Part shown: positions 5,864 through 9,576 of the stretch, piece after piece
Position numbering within the stretch: the first letter of the stretch is position 1
Layout of the letters: the number at the start of each line of letters is the position of its first letter
Assembly: GCA_910584735.1 (NCBI GenBank)
Contig: CAJUBM010000110.1
Location: 1 to 9,576, forward strand
DNA length: 9,576 nt
From: an uncultured Muribaculaceae bacterium
Lineage (GTDB): Bacteria > Bacteroidota > Bacteroidia > Bacteroidales > Muribaculaceae
Direction of reading: 5' to 3'
Position numbers and translations under genes: made by a program
Notes under the pieces: generated by a model
Database searches by the model: none
Told to the model about the DNA's origin: nothing
Seen by the model: only the letters and a program-made list of their open reading frames with translations

Positions 5864-7210
5864 TTAGTTAAAACGGACGGGGAGCGAGGTTTGTTTTTCG
5901 GTGAACGTGCCGTTGTCGTAGGCCAGCATGCCGTTTATCCATGTCTGCTCTACACGGAAGTTGAGACGCCGCCCCTCATAGGGGGTCCATCCGCAACGGC
6001 TTATCACCATGTCGCGGGTAATCTCGTAGTCGTCATCGGGATTCACCACGGTTATGTCGGCCCAATAGTTGGGGCGGAGGAATCCGCGCCGCGCCACGTT
6101 GAATATCCTCGCCGGGGCCGCGCACATGCGTTCCACCACCGTGTCGTAGCTAAAATGTCCATCTTTGGCAAGCTGCATCATCAGCGGCAGTGAGAACTGT
6201 ACGGACGGCATGCCTGATGATGCAGTCAGGGCGTTGCCGCGTTTCTGTGCGGAAAGATGCGGGGCGTGGTCGGTTGCCACGGAGTCTATGCGTCCGTCAG
6301 CCACGGCGCGTAGCAGGGCATGTCGGTCTTCGGCGCTCTTTATCGCCGGGTTACATTTCGTAAGGCCTCCCGACCTTTCTACCGATTCGGAGGTGAAGAT
6401 AAGGTAGTGCGGACAGGTCTCTGCGGTAATCTTCTTCATGGAGACGTCGCCGGGCGAGAAGAACTCCAGTTCGTCAGCCGTTGTAAGATGCATCACGTGC
6501 AGGCGCGCACCGGTCTGCCGGGCCAGTTCCACGGCTCTGCGTGTCGCCTCCACGCAGGCTTGGCGCGAACGTAGTTCGCTGTGCAGAGCCAGGGGTATAT
6601 CACCGCCGTATTTTTCTTTAAGCCTCAGTGTGTTGGCGCGTATCACGCTCTCACTCTCGGCATGGACGGCAATCACTCCCTTGTAGGAGGTGAAGAGGCG
6701 GTGGAGGGCCGTGTTGCTGTCGACAAGCATCTGCCCTGTCGATGAGCCTAAGAAGAGCTTAGCTCCCGGCACCCGTGTGGGGTCCATGCGCAGCAGAAGG
6801 TCGGTGTTCTCGTTCGTCACCCCCATGAAGAAGGCATAGTTCGCGGCCGAGACTTCGGCTGCACGTGCCATCTTTTCTTCCCAGGCTTCCTCGGTGGTGG
6901 TTTGTGGGGAGGTGTTAGGCATGTCGAAGAACGAGGTAACCCCTCCGGCCACGGCTGCGCGGCTCTCTGTGAGCATGTCGCCCTTTTCGGTGAGACCGGG
7001 GTCGCGGAAATGCACATGCTCGTCGATAACCCCGGGGAGGATCATCTTCCCCTGGCAGTCGTAAACGGTGTAGTTGTCCGTATCTATGGCAGAAGGGTCG
7101 AGACGGCCGTTATGTATCTCCGCTATCCGGCCGTCTGAAATCAACAGCGAGCCGACGAAGCGGGATCCTTCGTTGAATATTAGTCCGTTGGCTAATAATA
7201 CCGGGCGCAT
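5864..7210 (-). CDS. pyrC: Dihydroorotase
   Basis: Amidohydrolase that interconverts N-carbamoyl-aspartate and dihydroorotate, the third step of de novo pyrimidine synthesis; cytoplasmic. It is 448 residues, full length for the long (type I, allantoinase-like) dihydroorotases. Visible motifs, in order: DEHVHFRDPGLTEKGD with metal-binding His65 and His67; GGVTSFFDMPNTSPQTT; GAKLFLGSSTG with Lys151, a candidate carboxylated lysine; AVHAES (His183); HVMHLTT (His238/His241); ETCPHYL; LTKCNPAIKS; and ATDHAPH with catalytic Asp314. The set is intact, so the enzyme should be active. It starts at an ATG 35 bp after the glycosyltransferase stop, suggesting one transcript with it and with rlmN. Hydantoinase or allantoinase activity is the main alternative, but the FRDPG and PNTSPQTT segments favour dihydroorotase. 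The symbol follows Bacteroides usage. Confidence 0.93.
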   Translation of the reverse strand: MRPVLLANGLIFNEGSRFVGSLLISDGRIAEIHNGRLDPSAIDTDNYTVYDCQGKMILPGVIDEHVHFRDPGLTEKGDMLTESRAAVAGGVTSFFDMPNTSPQTTTEEAWEEKMARAAEVSAANYAFFMGVTNENTDLLLRMDPTRVPGAKLFLGSSTGQMLVDSNTALHRLFTSYKGVIAVHAESESVIRANTLRLKEKYGGDIPLALHSELRSRQACVEATRRAVELARQTGARLHVMHLTTADELEFFSPGDVSMKKITAETCPHYLIFTSESVERSGGLTKCNPAIKSAEDRHALLRAVADGRIDSVATDHAPHLSAQKRGNALTASSGMPSVQFSLPLMMQLAKDGHFSYDTVVERMCAAPARIFNVARRGFLRPNYWADITVVNPDDDYEITRDMVISRCGWTPYEGRRLNFRVEQTWINGMLAYDNGTFTEKQTSLPVRFN

Positions 7211-7245
7211 GATGGATAGTTTTTACAGATTCTTGGAGGATGCTC

Positions 7246-8010
7246 TTATTTCTTCTGCGGATAATGGCGGCGCCAGCTATCCACCTTAAGGCGTATAACG
7301 CCGAACAGGGCCTCGCCAAAGATGCCAGAGGACATCTTTGATGTGCCGAGAACGCGGTTTACGAACACTATGGGTACCTCCCCTACCTTGAAGCCGCATT
7401 TGCTTGCCGTGAACTTCATCTCTATCTGGAAGGCATAGCCCTTGAAGCGTATCCGGTCCAGGTCCATGGTGCGCAGCACCTCGCTGCGGTAGCAGCAGAA
7501 CCCGGCGGTGGTGTCGTGTACGTCCAGCCCTGTCACGAGCCTGACATATTTTGAGGCGAAATACGACATCAATACCCGTCCCATAGGCCAGTTCACAACG
7601 TTCACCCCCGTAAGGTAGCGTGAGCCTACGGCCACATCCATCCCCTGGTTGGCGCAGGCATCGTAGAGACGTTCGAGGTCGGCAGGGTTGTGCGAGAAAT
7701 CGGCATCCATCTCGAAAATATAGTCATACCCCGCATCAAGGGCATGACGGAAACCGGTTATGTAGGCCGTGCCGAGACCTAATTTGCCTGAGCGTTCGAT
7801 AAGGTCCACACGTCCGGGATGCTCCTCCATTTTTCCGCGTACTATAGCGGCGGTTCCGTCAGGCGAGTTGTCATCTACAACCAGCACGTCAAATCCGTGA
7901 GGCAGTTTCAGCACCGCCTCTATTATGGCGGCAGCGTTCTCCTTCTCGTTGTACATCGGGATGATTACCACCGAATCCCGGCGTGTCTCCCCCGTGGCAG
8001 TCTGGCTCAT
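7246..8010 (-). CDS. Polyprenol-monophosphomannose synthase-like glycosyltransferase (family 2)
   Basis: Probable GT2 enzyme that transfers a sugar, most likely mannose from GDP-mannose, to polyprenyl phosphate on the cytoplasmic face of the inner membrane. The 254-residue length matches stand-alone bacterial DPM1-type synthases. Seen motifs: VVIIPMYNEKENA at 14-26, VLVVDDNSPDGT at 42-53, KLGLGTAYITGF, and the acidic EMDADFSHNP at 100-109 that holds the metal/nucleotide-sugar site. VGSRY (128-132) and DTTAGFCCYR (166-175), followed by GYAFQIEM, are typical of the dolichol-phosphate-mannose synthase subgroup. No C-terminal membrane helices are present, unlike two-domain homologues. The product would feed periplasmic protein or polysaccharide mannosylation. 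It starts 22 bp after the LRR gene and ends 35 bp before dihydroorotase. The sugar identity is inferred from the family only. Confidence 0.88.
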   Translation of the reverse strand: MSQTATGETRRDSVVIIPMYNEKENAAAIIEAVLKLPHGFDVLVVDDNSPDGTAAIVRGKMEEHPGRVDLIERSGKLGLGTAYITGFRHALDAGYDYIFEMDADFSHNPADLERLYDACANQGMDVAVGSRYLTGVNVVNWPMGRVLMSYFASKYVRLVTGLDVHDTTAGFCCYRSEVLRTMDLDRIRFKGYAFQIEMKFTASKCGFKVGEVPIVFVNRVLGTSKMSSGIFGEALFGVIRLKVDSWRRHYPQKK

Positions 8011-8032
8011 TAAGGCTTATATGGGTAGTTGA

Positions 8033-9325
8033 TTAACGTATTATTATTTTTTTTGGTGCCGCCCCGGGCAGGCAGAGTATGTAGAACCCCGGAGGGGCAT
8101 AGCCTGAAAGGGTGGCCGGCTGCGCCGCATCGGCATCGTCCGGGAGGTCTATGCGCCTTCCTTCGAGCGAATAGAGCGCTCCATGGCCGTGATATGCATC
8201 CTCGTTGTAAGGCGTATCCTCTATCGCGGCAAGTGACTGCACGTTGAACTCCTGCCATACCGGGGCGGCATAGTAGGCGTCCTCTGTCCCGTCAGGCACA
8301 CCTAACACCACTTCCCGCAGCGTTATCCCGGCGAAACTTCCGGGCCATCCGTCAGGCGGGTTGGAGGTGGATATGTCAATCTGGTTTAACGACAGGCATC
8401 CGGCGAACGCATTGTTGCCTATGGAGCGTATGCCGTTGCCGAAAAACAGCCGCTGCAACGATGAGCAGCCCGCAAATGCGCCGTCACCGATGCTGCGCAG
8501 GCTCTCCGGGAAGAATATTGTGCGCAAGGCTATGTCGTTGGCGAAAGCGTCTGCGCCTATCGACTTCACCCCCAGGCCGAAAGAGAGTTCTGCCAGCTTG
8601 GGACATTCGGCAAAGGCGCTGTCGGCCACAGCGGTAACTCCGCCCCCGATATGCGCCGAGCGCAAAGCGGAGGCGTATGCGAACATACCTTCAGGCACCT
8701 CCGTCCATGCCTCCGGGATAGAGACTTGTTCCAGGGAGGGGCAGTCTCGAAATATATCTTTGCCCAATTGTATGGGGGCGGTCTCGCCGAGAATCACGGT
8801 CTTAAGCAGCGGGCACCCGGCGAAAGCCCTTTCTCCATATTCCAGGATGCTTGTCTCCGCAAGGTCAATGGTGCGGAGGCCGCTCTCTTCGAAAGCATAG
8901 TCCCCTATGTAGAGCAGCCCGTCAGGTAGATTCACCGAGTCAAGGCTCTTACATTTTGAGAAAGCTCCCTCGCGGATAAAACCTAATTTGTCTCCTACTG
9001 TTACTTTTTCCAGGGAGATGCATCCTTCGAAAGCTCCTTGCGGAAGGATGCGCACGCCACGTGCGAGTACCACCTCCTCCACGCCCGTTCCGGCGAACAC
9101 ATACGGAGCCAACGATGTGACACGGCTCAACGCCGGGTCGTCCGACATATCGACCACTCTTTCCGGGCCGTTCCAGCTTATCAGTCTGCGCCCTTTCAGT
9201 ATATACGATGATTCGGGATAGGTATCGGCTGAGGCAAAAAGGCTTATGGCAAGCATGGCCGCTGCCGGCAGTGCGTGTGCAAGCCGGGTAGCTGTCTTAA
9301 CGATATGTCCTGCCGATGCCATCAT
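8033..9325 (-). CDS. Exported BspA-type leucine-rich-repeat protein
   Basis: A 430-residue exported protein with BspA-like (LRR_5) repeats. A signal peptide covers residues ~1-33 (hydrophobic LPAAAMLAISLF, then ASA before DTYPE). Residues ~64-345 hold about ten degenerate repeats of roughly 22-24 residues with the pattern AF-x-G/E-C-x-x-L-x-x-V/I-x-(16-17)-I-G/P, for example GAFEGCISLEKV, GAFAGCSSLQRL and NAFAGCLSLNQI. A capping segment (GVPDGTEDAYYAAPVWQEF) follows, as is usual in this family. The C-terminus (ALYSLEGRRIDL, then GFYILCLPGAAPKKIIIR) resembles the short Bacteroidetes C-terminal beta module of the YDLxGRR...GxYI...KK type, so surface export is possible but unproven. In-frame ATGs at 9325 and 9322 both work, and an in-frame stop just upstream rules out a longer protein. 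It is the first gene of the leftward cluster. Confidence 0.88.
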   Translation of the reverse strand: MMASAGHIVKTATRLAHALPAAAMLAISLFASADTYPESSYILKGRRLISWNGPERVVDMSDDPALSRVTSLAPYVFAGTGVEEVVLARGVRILPQGAFEGCISLEKVTVGDKLGFIREGAFSKCKSLDSVNLPDGLLYIGDYAFEESGLRTIDLAETSILEYGERAFAGCPLLKTVILGETAPIQLGKDIFRDCPSLEQVSIPEAWTEVPEGMFAYASALRSAHIGGGVTAVADSAFAECPKLAELSFGLGVKSIGADAFANDIALRTIFFPESLRSIGDGAFAGCSSLQRLFFGNGIRSIGNNAFAGCLSLNQIDISTSNPPDGWPGSFAGITLREVVLGVPDGTEDAYYAAPVWQEFNVQSLAAIEDTPYNEDAYHGHGALYSLEGRRIDLPDDADAAQPATLSGYAPPGFYILCLPGAAPKKIIIR

Positions 9326-9330
9326 ACCTA

Positions 9331-9372
9331 TTTCTTATTCGGATATTCTCTTTTCTTACTCGGATACTCTCT
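9331..9372. repeat. Two tandem 21-bp direct repeats in the LRR gene leader
   Basis: Positions 9331-9351 and 9352-9372 are adjacent direct repeats of 21 bp, identical at 19 of 21 positions. The two differences are both T/C changes, at the 8th and 15th bases. On the minus strand each unit is purine-rich and centred on a TATCCGA core. The pair lies 6 bp upstream of the LRR start codon, inside the predicted untranslated leader. It cannot be part of the protein because a TAA occurs in frame. The role could be a protein or RNA-binding site next to the ribosome landing zone, or simple slippage. Confidence 0.75.
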
Positions 9373-9383
9373 CTAATATAACG

Positions 9384-9397
9384 TTTCCCAAAGGAAA
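9384..9397. other. Small hairpin in the LRR gene leader
   Basis: TTTCC at 9384-9388 and GGAAA at 9393-9397 form a perfect 5-bp stem with a four-base loop. It lies just upstream of the tandem repeats in the leader of the LRR gene. It overlaps the candidate -7 box at 9389-9396, so one of the two readings (hairpin in RNA or promoter box) is probably incidental. Confidence 0.25.
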
Positions 9398-9422
9398 TGC
9401 GGATGATTAATCTGCAAATTTA
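9389..9422 (-). promoter_or_regulatory. Candidate Bacteroidetes promoter for the leftward gene cluster
   Basis: Two readings are possible on the minus strand. TAAATTTG at 9415-9422 matches the -7 consensus TAnnTTTG exactly, but has no clear TTTG about 20 bp upstream. Alternatively the TTTG at 9415-9418 acts as the -33 element, with TTCCTTTG at 9389-9396 as a -7 box that misses the consensus at one position, spaced 18 bp apart. Both place the transcription start within about 100 bp of the LRR ATG, leaving the tandem repeats in the leader. It is the only good promoter candidate found upstream of the six closely spaced genes. Confidence 0.5.
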
Positions 9423-9477
9423 GCTAATAATCTTATACCCATTTCCCTTATCCCCTATTTTTCAATTTTATTCACAT

Positions 9478-9576
9478 TTAAACCGGCATTATTGTTGGTA
9501 ACTTGATAGTGAAGCCGGATGGTAGTGGCGCCGGACCTCCGGGACGGCAGGCCACCCGAAGAACGAAAGCCGTGTC
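9478..9576. other. GC-rich self-complementary block at the right edge, identity unknown
   Basis: After an AT-rich spacer the sequence turns GC-rich and highly self-complementary. CCGGC (9483-9487) can pair with GCCGG (9514-9518), GTGGC (9525-9529) with GCCAC (9551-9555) around CCGG/CCGG (9531-9534 with 9539-9542), and alternatively ACGGC (9544-9548) with GCCGT (9569-9573). On the minus strand a frame open from the edge runs 32 codons and ends at the TAA at 9478-9480 (ending LPSGFTIKLPTIMPV), but the other two minus frames also stay open for most of this length. It could be the end of a gene, part of a structured RNA or a repeated element. It does not match a tRNA, 5S rRNA, tmRNA or RNase P RNA that I can recognise. 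Confidence 0.35.

Noticed and set aside
8361..8900. 179-codon plus-strand open frame opposite the LRR gene
   Set aside because: It arises from the repetitive codon pattern of the LRR repeats read backwards and shows no domain of its own.
186..9325. Enrichment of Bacteroides O-glycosylation sequons (D-S/T-A/I/L/M/V/T) in the exported proteins, next to a polyprenol-phosphate mannosyltransferase
   Set aside because: By hand count the exported proteins carry about 6 (barrel), 4 (large DUF1573), 0 (small DUF1573) and 2 (LRR), while the cytoplasmic enzymes carry 1-2 each at similar density. There is no convincing enrichment beyond chance except perhaps in the large DUF1573 protein.
1..9576. Mobile element, CRISPR, toxin-antitoxin or defence system
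   Set aside because: No transposase, integrase, spaced direct repeats, or small paired toxin/antitoxin frames are visible; every long real gene is a recognisable housekeeping or envelope family.

Overview
The window looks like chromosomal DNA from the order Bacteroidales. The evidence is the gene families present: a TonB-type outer-membrane barrel with a carboxypeptidase-regulatory-like N-terminus, paired DUF1573 proteins, and a BspA-type leucine-rich-repeat surface protein. Promoter boxes of the Bacteroidetes TAnnTTTG type support this, as does the lack of obvious Shine-Dalgarno sequences. Coding DNA is GC-rich and intergenic DNA is very AT-rich. This would fit a Muribaculaceae-like gut lineage, but that family assignment is a guess.

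Layout: all seven recognisable genes lie on the minus strand, so transcription runs from right to left. In that order they are: an exported BspA-like LRR protein (8033-9325), a family-2 polyprenol-phosphate mannosyltransferase-like enzyme (7246-8010), dihydroorotase (5864-7210), the 23S rRNA methyltransferase RlmN (4748-5800), a small exported single-domain DUF1573 protein (4289-4693), a larger multi-domain DUF1573 protein (3189-4259), and a TonB-dependent-receptor-like outer-membrane beta-barrel protein (186-3020). Gaps between the first six genes are only about 20-65 bp, so they probably form one transcription unit. It would start from a candidate promoter near 9389-9422, ahead of a leader holding two tandem 21-bp repeats. 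The 168-bp gap before the barrel gene contains two GC hairpins and may separate it as its own unit.

How the genes fit together: dihydroorotase (pyrimidine synthesis) and RlmN (ribosome modification) are housekeeping enzymes. The mannosyltransferase supplies envelope glycosylation precursors. The LRR, DUF1573 and barrel proteins are all exported. This is a mixed housekeeping/envelope cluster and not an obvious defence, mobile or biosynthetic island. No tRNA, rRNA, CRISPR array, insertion sequence or integrase was seen.

The least explained DNA is at the two ends. Positions 1-185 hold a leftward promoter-like box inside the loop of an AT-rich inverted repeat, a third copy of the repeat motif that allows an alternative hairpin, and a further hairpin that could end a short transcript. 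Positions 9478-9576 hold a GC-rich, strongly self-complementary block of unknown nature that runs off the window. No complete undescribed system could be shown. These end regions are the best places to look.
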